Source: Lachnospiraceae bacterium
GTDB lineage: Bacteria > Bacillota > Clostridia > Lachnospirales > Lachnospiraceae
Direction: 5' to 3'
DNA length: 64,000 nucleotides
Assembly (NCBI GenBank): GCA_030523275.1
Contig: JAUNIX010000005.1
Location: 44,353-108,352, forward strand
Shown one piece after another: positions 7,558 through 16,881 of the stretch. Within the stretch, counting starts at the first letter, position 1. Each line of letters opens with the position of its first letter. The position numbers and the translations under genes were made by a program. Below the pieces are notes generated by a model. The model was not told the DNA's origin, searched no databases, and saw only the letters and a list, made by a program, of their open reading frames with translations.

Positions 7558-8787
7558 ATGTATAGTGTTAGAAGTGTAACGAAAGATTTATATTGGATTG
7601 GCGCAAATGATCGGCGATTGGCTTTATTTGAAAATATTCATCCGATTCCAAGAGGTGTTTCTTATAATGCATATGTACTGACTGATGAAAAAACAGTGTT
7701 ATTTGATACAGTAGATTGGTCTGCATGTCGTCAGTTTTTAGAAAATTTAGAACATGTTCTGGATGGCAGAACATTGGATTATATGGTGATTAATCATATG
7801 GAACCAGATCATGGGGCATCAATAGAAGAAATTTTGCTTCGTTATCCAGATGTTACGATCATCAGTACAGAAAAGGCATTTTTGTTAATGCGTCAGTTTG
7901 GGTTCCATATTGACGGTCATACATTAGATACTGTCAAAGAAGGCGATACCAGATGTTTTGGTAGTCATACAGTTACGTTTATTGCTGCACCAATGGTTCA
8001 TTGGCCAGAAGCAATGGTAACCTTTGATGTAACCAATGGAGTTTTATTTGCAGCGGATGCTTTTGGTTCCTTTGGAGCTTTAGATGGAAAATTATTTAAC
8101 GATGAAGTGAATTTTGACAGAGACTGGATTGACGATGCCAGACGTTATTATACCAACATCGTTGGAAAATATGGTCCACACGTACAGCTTTTATTAAAGA
8201 AAGCAGCAGGTATTGTCAATGATATTAAATTCATTTGTCCTCTGCATGGACCTGTTTGGCGTTCTGACCTTGGATATTTCTTGGAAAAATATGATTTATG
8301 GAGTCGCTATGAACCAGAAGAAAAAGGTGTTATGATTGCATATGCTTCCATGTATGGTAATACAGAGGCAGCAGCGACTGCATTGGCAGCAAAACTCTGC
8401 GAAAAAGGCATAACAAATGTGGTGATGTATGATGTATCTAGTACTCATGTATCACAGTTAATTTCGGAAACATTCCGTCTGAGTCATGTTGTTTTAGCAA
8501 GTGTGACTTACAATCTGGGTATTTATCCGGTGATGCATAATTATCTGATGGATATGAAAGCATTAAATCTGCAAAATCGTACATTTGCGATTATTGAAAA
8601 TGGTTCATGGGCTTGTAAGTCCGGTGATTTGATGGAGAAGTTCATTCAGGATGAATTGAAAAATATGACATTATTGAATGAAAGATTATCTCTTGCATCA
8701 ACGTTAAAAGCAGAAAAAGCACACGAACTGGATGCTTTGGCAGATGCGATTATAGAATCAATGACAGAGGAGAAAACAGAATCGTAA
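7558..8787 (+). CDS. fprA: Flavodiiron protein (FprA-type O2/NO reductase)
   Basis: The 409-residue protein has an N-terminal metallo-beta-lactamase-like domain with diiron ligands in NHMEPDHGAS, MVHWPEAM, FAADAFG and CPLHGPVW, and a C-terminal flavodoxin domain (IAYASMYGNTEAAA near residue 262). Such proteins reduce O2 to water, or NO, taking electrons from rubredoxin, and protect anaerobes. The gene follows a rubredoxin-containing fusion after 14 bases with a TTAGGAGG-type site, so the two are an operon and likely redox partners. Confidence 0.93.
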   Translation: MYSVRSVTKDLYWIGANDRRLALFENIHPIPRGVSYNAYVLTDEKTVLFDTVDWSACRQFLENLEHVLDGRTLDYMVINHMEPDHGASIEEILLRYPDVTIISTEKAFLLMRQFGFHIDGHTLDTVKEGDTRCFGSHTVTFIAAPMVHWPEAMVTFDVTNGVLFAADAFGSFGALDGKLFNDEVNFDRDWIDDARRYYTNIVGKYGPHVQLLLKKAAGIVNDIKFICPLHGPVWRSDLGYFLEKYDLWSRYEPEEKGVMIAYASMYGNTEAAATALAAKLCEKGITNVVMYDVSSTHVSQLISETFRLSHVVLASVTYNLGIYPVMHNYLMDMKALNLQNRTFAIIENGSWACKSGDLMEKFIQDELKNMTLLNERLSLASTLKAEKAHELDALADAIIESMTEEKTES

Positions 8788-8831
8788 AATATTAAATCAT
8801 ATTCTTGGTTTTTCGTAAGTCAAATAAAATA

Positions 8832-8870
8832 ACAGCGGTTTGAGAAGTAAAATCTCAAACCGCTGTTTTG
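8832..8870. terminator. Bidirectional terminator between convergent genes
   Basis: A perfect 14-bp stem, ACAGCGGTTTGAGA (8832-8845) with its complement at 8853-8866, is followed by TTTT on + and preceded by A-rich sequence, so it can stop the fprA operon and the convergent AAA+ gene. Confidence 0.9.
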
Positions 8871-8872
8871 CT

Positions 8873-10357
8873 TTAGGAAAGTAAGTTTCGTACCATATCA
8901 GCATCAAAAGTAACCTGAGAGATATGGTTTACTTCAATTTGATAAAGTGCATTGGCTGCCATATGTTCGGCTGCCTGTTCTAAATCACGGATACCGCTGG
9001 TATGTTTGTATTTTTCGACAACAGCATCCAGAGCATCATTTGGTACAACACATTCGTTTTCTTGTAAGCCCATTCGCTTTAAAACCTTTGGCAAAGCGTA
9101 CTGTGAAAAGATAACCTTCTTTTCTTCTGGTGTGTAGTCTGGAATATCGATAACAGCAAAACGTGACATCAAAGGTGCACTGATCTGATCTTTGTCGTTT
9201 GCGGTAGCAATTGGATATACCCCTACAGTTGGAACCATACATTCGATATAGTTGTCAGTAAAGCCAAGGTTATCAAGGAGTGTCAAAAGGACATCTGCAG
9301 GATTTCCATTTCCTTTTCCAGAGGCAGCTTTATCAAGCTCATTGATAATAAAGACAAGATTGGATTCACCAGCCTGTGAAAATGCTTCCATGATAATCCC
9401 CGGTTTTGCATTGGAGTAAATACGGGAACTTCCGGTTAACTGCTCCGGGTCATTGATCGAACTCATATCTAATGTCGTCCAAGGGAGTTTTAAAATACGG
9501 GCAATTGCATAGGCAATCTGTGATTTTCCTGTTCCAGCGGGTCCAATCAGCAAAATTCCATAGGCAGGAAGTGTATGAGTACGGTTAATCTGGATGATTG
9601 TTTCCATAATTCTTTGTTTAACGCGCTCTAGTCCATAAAGTTCTTCATCTAAAATTTTTCGTGCCTCGACTGGATCGATGGATTCAAAATAATTATTTTT
9701 CCACTGAATATTCATCATAATAGATAGTGCACGTTGTGCATGGCGTCTTTCTTCGGCAGTTACCTCATGAGAACGTGCAACTGCAAGATTTCTTCTTGCC
9801 CAAAGGCGGATATTATCGGGTAAAGTTCTTCCAGCACAAGTCATGAAATCAGTAATACTTTGTAAACTGGTAAGTTTCATGCTATCGCCGATTTCTTCTT
9901 CATCCTCATCTTCTAATTTTTCGGTTGGTGCGTTACTTGCCAAAAGACGATCAATCATAAATTGAAGAAAACCATCTTCGGCAGATAATTTTGTTCCACC
10001 TCCAAATGCAATTTCGCGGATTTCATAAACAGCATAACCATCTTCACGATTTTTACCAGATAGTCGTACATTAATATGACTGTCTCCAAGCCATCGAAGT
10101 AGACTGACAAAACGGGCATCTATTTGTAAAATATCAGCACTGACCGTTCCATCCTCTTCGTTAAATTCAAACGTTGTCTGTTTGCTAGGATTTGTAAAAA
10201 CGCCATTGGAATGATGTTTCCATGCGCGTTTCTGATTATCCAAAAGTAAAATTGGTTTCTCAGGAGAGGCAGTCGTCTCATTTGATTGAAAAATAGTATA
10301 AGTACATTCGGAAGTTTTTTTATTGTCTGATGTGTTACTAAAATCAAATACTGGCAT
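8873..10357 (-). CDS. Lon-like AAA+ ATPase without protease domain
   Basis: The 494-residue protein contains a Lon-type AAA+ module: EARKILDEELYGLERVKQRIMETI (the lead-in helix of Lon), Walker A GPAGTGKS at about 270, a Walker B variant VFIINELDK in which the usual Asp-Glu reads Asn-Glu, and an arginine-rich sensor region (PLMSRFAVIDIPDYTPEEK). The C-terminus ends shortly after the lid, so the Ser-Lys Lon protease domain is absent. The N-terminal 170 residues match nothing that I recognise. Probably an unfoldase or remodelling ATPase of unknown client. It is transcribed alone, convergent to fprA. Confidence 0.8.
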   Translation of the reverse strand: MPVFDFSNTSDNKKTSECTYTIFQSNETTASPEKPILLLDNQKRAWKHHSNGVFTNPSKQTTFEFNEEDGTVSADILQIDARFVSLLRWLGDSHINVRLSGKNREDGYAVYEIREIAFGGGTKLSAEDGFLQFMIDRLLASNAPTEKLEDEDEEEIGDSMKLTSLQSITDFMTCAGRTLPDNIRLWARRNLAVARSHEVTAEERRHAQRALSIMMNIQWKNNYFESIDPVEARKILDEELYGLERVKQRIMETIIQINRTHTLPAYGILLIGPAGTGKSQIAYAIARILKLPWTTLDMSSINDPEQLTGSSRIYSNAKPGIIMEAFSQAGESNLVFIINELDKAASGKGNGNPADVLLTLLDNLGFTDNYIECMVPTVGVYPIATANDKDQISAPLMSRFAVIDIPDYTPEEKKVIFSQYALPKVLKRMGLQENECVVPNDALDAVVEKYKHTSGIRDLEQAAEHMAANALYQIEVNHISQVTFDADMVRNLLS

Positions 10358-10512
10358 AGTGTAGTCTCCTTATATTTATTTGCATATTATTGAAAACACT
10401 GGTGTGTTTCAGTTTATCTAAAATAGTAGCGGTATCATCATATCACATAAAATGATTCGCATGCAAACATAAAGTATGATAAAATAGCCATATGAGAAGT
10501 GGGAGGTGCAAG
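10358..10512. promoter_or_regulatory. Divergent promoter region, AAA+ gene and response regulator
   Basis: A near-palindrome at about 10392-10413 (TGAAAACAC-TGG-TGTGTTTCA) lies in the divergent gap. TATGATAAAAT at about 10477-10487 is a -10-like box for the response regulator gene; no good -35 is visible. Confidence 0.35.
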
Positions 10513-11184
10513 ATGTATCGCATTTTTATGATAGAAGATGACAATGGAATATTGGACGCTGTAAAAAATAGAGGACAAAAATGGGAATTGCAAATTTTTG
10601 GTGTGACAAATTTTCGAAATATTCTTTCGGAATTTTCTAAAATACAGCCACATTTAGTCATTATGGACATTGGTTTGCCTGCGTTTGATGGCTATTATTG
10701 GTGTACAGAAATTCGAAAAATATCAAATGTTCCAATCATTTTTTTATCTTCCGCCTCTGATAACATGAATATGGTAATGGCGATGAATATGGGCGGCGAT
10801 GATTTCGTGGCAAAACCATTTGATTTGGATGTTTTGATTGCAAAAATTCAGGCATTGTTACGTCGTACTTATGATTTTGCTGGCAATATGACGATATTAG
10901 AACATCGAGGTGCTTTTCTTAATATAGAAAATAGTAAAATAACCTATCATGACAAATCCATCGAGCTTACAAAAAATGAGAATCGAATTTTATCCTTATT
11001 ATTAGAAAATAAAGGACAAATTGTGAGCAGAGAACGTTTGATGGATGCTTTGTGGGAATCGGATTGTTACATTGACGATAATACGTTGACCGTTAATATC
11101 AATCGTCTCCGAAAAAAGTTAGAAGCAAATCATTTAACTGATTTTATCAAAACGAAATTTGGTGTGGGTTATTATATCGATTAA
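10513..11184 (+). CDS. OmpR-family response regulator (BceR-like)
   Basis: The 223-residue protein has a receiver domain with acidic pair Asp9-Asp10, phospho-acceptor Asp52 in VIMDIGLP and Lys in VAKPFD, then a winged-helix DNA-binding domain (LTKNENRILSLLLENKG, DDNTLTVNINRLRKKL). GGGAGG at 10501-10506 favours the ATG at 10513 over the in-frame ATG at 10492. The histidine kinase follows 39 bases later and an ABC transporter of BceAB type after that, so it very likely activates that transporter in response to peptide antibiotics. Confidence 0.9.
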   Translation: MYRIFMIEDDNGILDAVKNRGQKWELQIFGVTNFRNILSEFSKIQPHLVIMDIGLPAFDGYYWCTEIRKISNVPIIFLSSASDNMNMVMAMNMGGDDFVAKPFDLDVLIAKIQALLRRTYDFAGNMTILEHRGAFLNIENSKITYHDKSIELTKNENRILSLLLENKGQIVSRERLMDALWESDCYIDDNTLTVNINRLRKKLEANHLTDFIKTKFGVGYYID

Positions 11185-11223
11185 AGGAAGATGTCTATTT
11201 TGTAATATAAAGGGGGAAATCCT

Positions 11224-12219
11224 ATGAAATTTGTGATGCGATACCTACGAGAGCATTTCAATATAATTGGAATGGAATTATTATTTGTTTGTGTCTTTGC
11301 ACTTATTTTCTATTTGTATCATTTGCCGATTGAAGCAATTCTATATCCGGCTGTGATCTGTATGTTGATCGGATGTATTTTTGGGGGCTATTCCATATTA
11401 CATGCATATGAAAAACATAAAAAACGTGTGATAATGCAAGATTTACACGGTAATGTGATGCAGGAGCTATTAGAGGAAAATGCTAAAATAGAGGAAGAAG
11501 ATTATCAGCGAATCATCGTAAATTTGTGTCAGGAAATGCAGTTAATGGAAGATAAAATGACGAATTCCTATCAGGAAATGATGGATTATTTTACGGTATG
11601 GGTGCATCAGATTAAAACCCCAATTACATCAATGCGGTTACATCTTGGAACAGAAGATTCCCCTTTATCCCAGAGATTAAAATCAGATCTTCTCCGTATT
11701 GAGCAGTATGTGGAAATGGTGTTGACGTATTTAAGGATGGGGGCGGATGTAACCGATTACACTTTTCGGACCGTCCATTTAGATAAAGTAATAAAGGAGA
11801 ATATACGGAAACTTCGTGGAGATTTTATTATGAAGAATCTAAATTTGGTATATGTTCCGTCTGATGAAACGGTGATATCTGACGAAAAATGGTTGTCGTT
11901 TGTAATAGAACAGGTTCTCTCAAATGCATTAAAATATACTAATGAAGGGTCAATAACGATATCATTTGAAAAACCAAGCACACTTTGTATCAGTGATACA
12001 GGAATCGGCATTGCGCCAGAGGATATCCCGCGAATCTTTGAAAAGGGATATACTGGGGGCAATGGTCGTATCGATAAGCGGGCAAGTGGCTTGGGGCTAT
12101 ATCTTTGTAAAGAGATTTGTAATCGTTTGGGACATGAAATATCGGTAACCTCAGAGGTGGAAATCGGAACAACAATAAAAATTAATCTCAGTCAATACCG
12201 CCGTGTGAGTGAATTTTAA
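11224..12219 (+). CDS. BceS-like intramembrane-sensing histidine kinase
   Basis: The 331-residue protein has two N-terminal membrane helices (about 16-35 and 39-60) with almost no extracellular loop, as in intramembrane-sensing kinases that read the state of a partner BceAB transporter. Phospho-acceptor His128 lies in VWVHQIKTPI; N box (EQVLSNALKYT), G1 (ISDTGIGIAPEDIPRIFEKGYTG) and G2 (ASGLGLYLC) of the ATPase domain are intact. RBS GGGGGAAA precedes the ATG. It forms a two-component pair with the upstream regulator. Confidence 0.9.
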   Translation: MKFVMRYLREHFNIIGMELLFVCVFALIFYLYHLPIEAILYPAVICMLIGCIFGGYSILHAYEKHKKRVIMQDLHGNVMQELLEENAKIEEEDYQRIIVNLCQEMQLMEDKMTNSYQEMMDYFTVWVHQIKTPITSMRLHLGTEDSPLSQRLKSDLLRIEQYVEMVLTYLRMGADVTDYTFRTVHLDKVIKENIRKLRGDFIMKNLNLVYVPSDETVISDEKWLSFVIEQVLSNALKYTNEGSITISFEKPSTLCISDTGIGIAPEDIPRIFEKGYTGGNGRIDKRASGLGLYLCKEICNRLGHEISVTSEVEIGTTIKINLSQYRRVSEF

Positions 12220-12233
12220 GCGAAATGAAAATC

Positions 12234-12307
12234 TAACAAAAATGTAAGAAGTCGGAGGGAAATGTAAGTCGAATCAATGGAATGCATTTCTCTCTTTTTG
12301 TTATGAT
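12234..12307 (+). promoter_or_regulatory. BceR-type operator and promoter of the ABC transporter
   Basis: TAACA-AAAA-TGTAA at 12234-12247 fits the TNACA-N4-TGTAA pattern that I recall for BceR-type regulators. A second TGTAAG half-site begins exactly 20 bases (two helical turns) downstream at 12263. A -10-like TATGAT lies at 12302-12307 without a good -35, as expected for an activator-dependent promoter. Confidence 0.7.
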
Positions 12308-12338
12308 GATGTCATAAAAGATAGAAGGAGGCATCAAT

Positions 12339-13103
12339 ATGAACATATTAGAAGTAAGTGGATTAAAGAAAGTATATACAACACGATTTGGAGCCAATCA
12401 GGTCACAGCGTTGCGGAATGTAAATTTCTCGGTTGAACAGGGGGAGTATGTAGCAATTATGGGTGAATCTGGATCAGGAAAGACGACATTGCTTAATATT
12501 TTAGCTGCCCTAGATAAACCTACCAGTGGTTCTGTATTATTAAAAGGAAAGGATATTACAAAAATTTCAGAAAATCAGATTGCTGAATTTCGCAGAGATA
12601 ATTTAGGGTTTGTTTTTCAGGATTTTAATCTTTTAGATACTTTTTCTCTGGAAGATAATATTTATCTTCCGCTTGTACTGGCAAATACCCCTTATGAGGA
12701 AATGAATGAGCGACTTTGGCCGATTGCCCAAATGCTTGGCATTACCGAACTGCTTTCCAAATATCCATATGAAGTATCAGGGGGACAAAAGCAAAGAGCT
12801 GCTGTTGCAAGGGCGTTGATTACCAATCCAAAGCTGATTTTGGCGGATGAACCGACTGGGGCATTGGATTCTCGTTCATCGGATGAATTATTACGACTGT
12901 TTGCAACGGTTAATCAGTCAGGTCAGACGATCTTAATGGTAACCCATTCCGTTGCTGCAGCAAGCAGAGCGAACCGCGTTTTGTTTATTAAGGACGGCGA
13001 AGTATTCCATCAAATTTACCGTGGTGCAGACAGCGATGAGAAGTTATATCAGAAGATATCCGATACACTTACCATACTTCAGACAGGAGGTGAGAGTCGA
13101 TGA
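12339..13103 (+). CDS. ABC transporter ATPase, BceA-like
   Basis: The 254-residue nucleotide-binding protein of the MacB/LolD type has Walker A GESGSGKTT (about 43-51), Q-loop FVFQDFNLLD, signature SGGQKQR, Walker B LILADEPTGALD and H-loop MVTHS. With the FtsX-type permease that overlaps its stop codon, it forms a BceAB-type complex that senses and detoxifies bacitracin-like or lantibiotic peptides at the membrane. Preceded by AGAAGGAGG. Confidence 0.93.
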   Translation: MNILEVSGLKKVYTTRFGANQVTALRNVNFSVEQGEYVAIMGESGSGKTTLLNILAALDKPTSGSVLLKGKDITKISENQIAEFRRDNLGFVFQDFNLLDTFSLEDNIYLPLVLANTPYEEMNERLWPIAQMLGITELLSKYPYEVSGGQKQRAAVARALITNPKLILADEPTGALDSRSSDELLRLFATVNQSGQTILMVTHSVAAASRANRVLFIKDGEVFHQIYRGADSDEKLYQKISDTLTILQTGGESR

Positions 13104-15205
13104 AACGATGGTTTTATACAAAACTTGCATGGACAGGAATCCGAAAGAATAAGCAGTTATACTATCCATACTTTATAGCAGCAATTGCAATGGTAACCGT
13201 ATTTTACATTTTTAGTTTTTTGGTGGAGTCAAAAGTTGTCCGAACTCTTCCCGGTAGAGCATTTTTACCATATATATTTCAATGTGGTATGAGGGTCGTT
13301 GCAATCTTTTCAATTCCCTTTCTTTTTTATACGAATTCATCGCTTGTCAAAAAACGGAAAAAGGAGCTTGGGTTATATAATATTCTTGGGATGAATAAAA
13401 AGAATATATTTCTTCTATTATTTTGGGAGACATTGATTACTTATGGAATCGTTGTGATTGGTGGTATTTTGCTGGGAATTTTACTTTCCAAGATTGCTGA
13501 ACTTGGCTTAGTGAATATCATGAATCAGGCAGTAAACTATCACATCTATATAGAATGGAAGTCGGTGTTAATTTCCATGTTGGTATTTGCGTGCATCTTT
13601 TTCTTGATTCTGCTCAATATGCTGCGTCAGATTCAAAATAATAATCCGATTGAATTGCTACATAGTGATTCTGTCGGAGAGCGTCCTCCAAAAGGGCGGT
13701 TGCTTCTTGCAGCAGGCAGTTTGGTTTTCCTTTTGACGGCTTATTGTGTTGCCGCAAGTATAGAGTATATGGAGGAGCCTTTTGCATTTCAAAAGTGTTT
13801 TGCAGCAGGAGTGTTGATTACAATTGGAACGTTTTTATTATTTATCTGTGCTTCGGTTTATCTATGCAAGCGATTGCAAAATAATAAGAAATATTATTAT
13901 AAGACCTCCCATTTTGTCACGGTATCATCAATGTCGTATCGAATGAAGCGCAACGGAGCAAGTTTGGCAACCATATGTGTTTTGGTGACTGTCATTCTCG
14001 TAACACTTTCATTTTCGGTATCCTTTTATACGGCTTCCATGGATATTATTAAAGAGCATTATCCGTTTGATATTGGAGTTACGGTTGAGATTCCAATAAA
14101 AAATATGAAAGATAAAAATTCTTTAAAGGAATATACAGAGTATTACCGATCAGAGATAGAAAATAGCATGCAAAATGCAGATGCAAACTCTATAGAAGAC
14201 TATTCAGCCAACATGTTAGCAATGATGACAAATGATCGCCTTGATTTACGTTCTGATATGCGTCATACATGGTTTCATCCAGGATCTGGACTTTATCCGG
14301 GATGGGAAGAAGGAAATCAAAAGATTGTCTGGCTGCGTGTCATGTCGTTAGAGGATTACAATCGATTATGTAAAACTTCGTTTACACTTGATAAAAATGA
14401 AGTTTTGGTAGCATCGGAAACGATAGAGTATGCAAAAGACGTGATTGTGCGATACAATGGGGAAACAGCGAAAGTAAAGAAATCAGTCAAAGAGGTTCCT
14501 ACAATCACATATGCAAGGTTGTATGATGACGGTTTTTTGGATGCGCATGATTGCGAAACGATGTTTGTGATCGTTCCTGATTTATATTCTTTTATAGGAA
14601 AGGCAGAGGGTTCTGCTATCTGTTCCAAAAAGAATTATATGAATTATCAATGGGAATACGGTATCAATATGCAAAAAAAGGATACCTCCTTACAAAAACT
14701 TTATCATCAAATTGCAAAAAAAATGGAAAAAGTATCAAATGCGACAGGTAATACGAAAGTATCTTGTTATTCACAGGATGCAAAAGGAGAAAAATATTAT
14801 TCTTTGGCTGGTGGGTTATTATTTCTTGCATCCATGGTGGATATTTTGTTCATTGTCGTGACAGCGCTGATCATGTATTACAAGCAGATATCGGAAGGTT
14901 ATGAAGATCAGAAGAGATTCCTCATTATGCGTAATATAGGTATGACAACAAAAGAAATTAAAAAAAGTATTTATTCTCAAATTTTGACTGTATTTTTGTT
15001 ACCATTGATCGTGGCCGGGATTCATCTTATTTTTACATCCAACATCTCGTATTTATTATTAAAACTGGCTATATTTGATAATAAACCGTTATTTATAAAA
15101 ATTATGTGTATTAGCTATTTGATATTTGCAGGTGCTTATACTTGTATGTACTTATTAACATCGAAGTCTTATTTTAAAATTGTAAATCAATCCGCAAATG
15201 AATGA
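13100..15205 (+). CDS. ABC transporter permease, BceB-like (FtsX family)
   Basis: The 701-residue integral membrane protein starts in an ATGA overlap with the ATPase. The hydrophobic profile suggests about ten membrane helices, with a large extracellular domain (about residues 320-570) between the helices near 290-310 and 575-595, the hallmark of Bce-type permeases and the presumed peptide-binding region. FtsX-like coupling segments (KKRKKELGLYNILGMNKK; KQISEGYEDQKRFLIMRNIGMTTKE) occur in both halves. Likely signals to the kinase upstream. Confidence 0.9.
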   Translation: MKRWFYTKLAWTGIRKNKQLYYPYFIAAIAMVTVFYIFSFLVESKVVRTLPGRAFLPYIFQCGMRVVAIFSIPFLFYTNSSLVKKRKKELGLYNILGMNKKNIFLLLFWETLITYGIVVIGGILLGILLSKIAELGLVNIMNQAVNYHIYIEWKSVLISMLVFACIFFLILLNMLRQIQNNNPIELLHSDSVGERPPKGRLLLAAGSLVFLLTAYCVAASIEYMEEPFAFQKCFAAGVLITIGTFLLFICASVYLCKRLQNNKKYYYKTSHFVTVSSMSYRMKRNGASLATICVLVTVILVTLSFSVSFYTASMDIIKEHYPFDIGVTVEIPIKNMKDKNSLKEYTEYYRSEIENSMQNADANSIEDYSANMLAMMTNDRLDLRSDMRHTWFHPGSGLYPGWEEGNQKIVWLRVMSLEDYNRLCKTSFTLDKNEVLVASETIEYAKDVIVRYNGETAKVKKSVKEVPTITYARLYDDGFLDAHDCETMFVIVPDLYSFIGKAEGSAICSKKNYMNYQWEYGINMQKKDTSLQKLYHQIAKKMEKVSNATGNTKVSCYSQDAKGEKYYSLAGGLLFLASMVDILFIVVTALIMYYKQISEGYEDQKRFLIMRNIGMTTKEIKKSIYSQILTVFLLPLIVAGIHLIFTSNISYLLLKLAIFDNKPLFIKIMCISYLIFAGAYTCMYLLTSKSYFKIVNQSANE

Positions 15206-15259
15206 AAAAGATAAAAATTAGGTATAAATATAATGTTCACAGAATTTTCACAAATTTTA

Positions 15260-15301
15260 TTAGCACTCCCTATTGACGAGTGCCAAAATAAGTGTTATAT
15301 T
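15260..15301 (+). promoter_or_regulatory. CIRCE operator overlapping a sigma-A promoter
   Basis: TTAGCACTC-N9-GAGTGCCAA at 15260-15286 is the CIRCE inverted repeat bound by the heat-shock repressor HrcA, with a single mismatch to GAGTGCTAA. TTGACG at 15273-15278 inside it pairs with TATATT at 15296-15301 (17 bases), so bound HrcA would block the -35. It drives the small heat-shock gene at 15411. Confidence 0.93.
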
Positions 15302-15410
15302 ACAGATAGAACAAAGGAAAGAGGAAAAAGAATTGGATTTCATTTTTCCAGCCAATCCTGAGTTTTAACGAAATGAAGTATTATATTTTCAGGAAAAGGA
15401 GAGATGACAT

Positions 15411-15845
15411 ATGTTAATGCCTAGTATTTTTGGAGAAAACTTAATTGATGACTTTTTTGATGATTTTGCACGTCCGGTAGCACGTTATACTAATTCAGTA
15501 AATTGTATGATGAAGACAGATATAAAGGAAACTGCCGATAGCTATGAACTGGATATCGATCTTCCTGGATATAAGAAAGAAGATATCAAAGCAGAATTAA
15601 AAGATGGATATATGACAATCAGTGCTCAGACTTCTAGCAATAAGGATGAAAAGGATGAGAATGGAAAATATATCCGCCGCGAAAGATATTATGGAAATTG
15701 CAGCAGAAGCTTCTATGTAGGAGAAGAAGTTACTCAGGAAGACATTAAAGCAAAATTCGAAGATGGTATTTTGAAAGTAACCGTACCAAAGAAAGAAGCA
15801 AAGCCTCAAGTAGAGGAAAAACGATTCATTACGATTGAAGGTTAA
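15411..15845 (+). CDS. hsp20: Small heat-shock protein (Hsp20 / alpha-crystallin family)
   Basis: The 144-residue protein has an alpha-crystallin domain at about residues 38-140: DIKETADSYELDIDLPGYKKEDIKAEL and the conserved FEDGILKVTVPKKE. It is an ATP-independent holdase that binds unfolding proteins. The N-terminus MLMPSIFGENLIDDFFDDF is typical of clostridial Hsp18-type proteins. CIRCE upstream predicts HrcA control; a J-protein gene lies 89 bases downstream behind a hairpin. Confidence 0.95.
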   Translation: MLMPSIFGENLIDDFFDDFARPVARYTNSVNCMMKTDIKETADSYELDIDLPGYKKEDIKAELKDGYMTISAQTSSNKDEKDENGKYIRRERYYGNCSRSFYVGEEVTQEDIKAKFEDGILKVTVPKKEAKPQVEEKRFITIEG

Positions 15846-15861
15846 TGGAAGGTATGTAATA

Positions 15862-15894
15862 AACAGGGATGCTCATTTGAGCATTCCTGTTTTA
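15862..15894 (+). terminator. Hairpin terminator after hsp20
   Basis: AACAGGGATGCTC (15862-15874) pairs with GAGCATTCCTGTT (15879-15891) with one G-T pair, then a short T tail. Probably a partial stop, allowing some read-through into the J-protein gene. Confidence 0.8.
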
Positions 15895-15934
15895 ACATAT
15901 GATATAAAAACGTGGAAAAGAGGTGAGCGTACAG

Positions 15935-16867
15935 ATGAAAAGAGATTATTATGATGTACTTGGTGTGTCAAAAAATGCCGATGAAAAGAAAATCAAACAG
16001 GCATATCGAAAGTTAGCAAAGAAATATCATCCCGATACCAACTCGGGGGATAAACAGGCGGAACAAAACTTTAAAGAAGTTTCAGAAGCATATGATGTTT
16101 TAAGTGATAAAGAAAAGAGAAAACTCTACGATCAATATGGTTTTGCAGCCTTTGACGAAAGTATGGGTGCTAGAAACCGAGGAAAAAATACTTATCGTGG
16201 AGGATTTGGTGATTTTGGCTTTGGAAATGGTGGAACTTATCAAGAATATCATTTTCATGGTGATAACATGGGAGATATTTTTCATGATTTCTTTGGTCAT
16301 GGTTTTGGTTCAGAAACAGGTTATCAAAGCTATGATCGCAAAGGTCAGGATGTAACAGCTAAAATATCGATTCCATTTGAAGATGCAGTGTATGGAAATG
16401 AGCGAATGATTCGTTTTCAGGATGAATACGGACAGGAAACTTCTCTAAAAGTCAAAATACCGGCTGGCATTGATACGGGAAAGAAGATACGATTAAAGGG
16501 AAAAGGTGAGCCATCTCCATATGGTGGGGAAGCCGGAGATTTATTACTACAAGTAAACGTGGAGGAAAAATTGGGCTTTGAAAGAAAAGGAAATGATATT
16601 TATACGACCGTACGGATTCCATATACAACCGCTGTATTAGGTGGAGAAGCCATTGTGCAGACCATTTATGGCAAGGTAAGTTGTAAAATTAAGGAGGGTA
16701 CACAGTCAGGAACTAAAATTCGTTTACGAGGAAAAGGTATGCCACTTATGAATCAACCAGGAGTAAAAGGAGATCAGTATGCTATTGTCGAGATTCAAGT
16801 GCCTCAATATCTGACTCCACAGGCGAAAATGAAATTAAAAGAATATCAGCAGGCAGTCGGTGCCTAA
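15935..16867 (+). CDS. DnaJ-class J-protein without zinc finger (CbpA-like)
   Basis: The 310-residue protein begins [35 protein letters not shown], a J domain with the HPD tripeptide that stimulates DnaK ATPase. A Gly/Phe-rich linker (about 80-125) and two DnaJ C-terminal substrate-binding subdomains follow ([35 protein letters not shown]). The four CxxCxGxG zinc repeats of DnaJ are absent, so it is CbpA-like. AGGTGA before the ATG at 15935 favours that start over the GTG at 15923. The neighbour is hsp20. Confidence 0.92.
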   Translation: MKRDYYDVLGVSKNADEKKIKQAYRKLAKKYHPDTNSGDKQAEQNFKEVSEAYDVLSDKEKRKLYDQYGFAAFDESMGARNRGKNTYRGGFGDFGFGNGGTYQEYHFHGDNMGDIFHDFFGHGFGSETGYQSYDRKGQDVTAKISIPFEDAVYGNERMIRFQDEYGQETSLKVKIPAGIDTGKKIRLKGKGEPSPYGGEAGDLLLQVNVEEKLGFERKGNDIYTTVRIPYTTAVLGGEAIVQTIYGKVSCKIKEGTQSGTKIRLRGKGMPLMNQPGVKGDQYAIVEIQVPQYLTPQAKMKLKEYQQAVGA

Positions 16868-16881
16868 GAAATAAAATAGAA

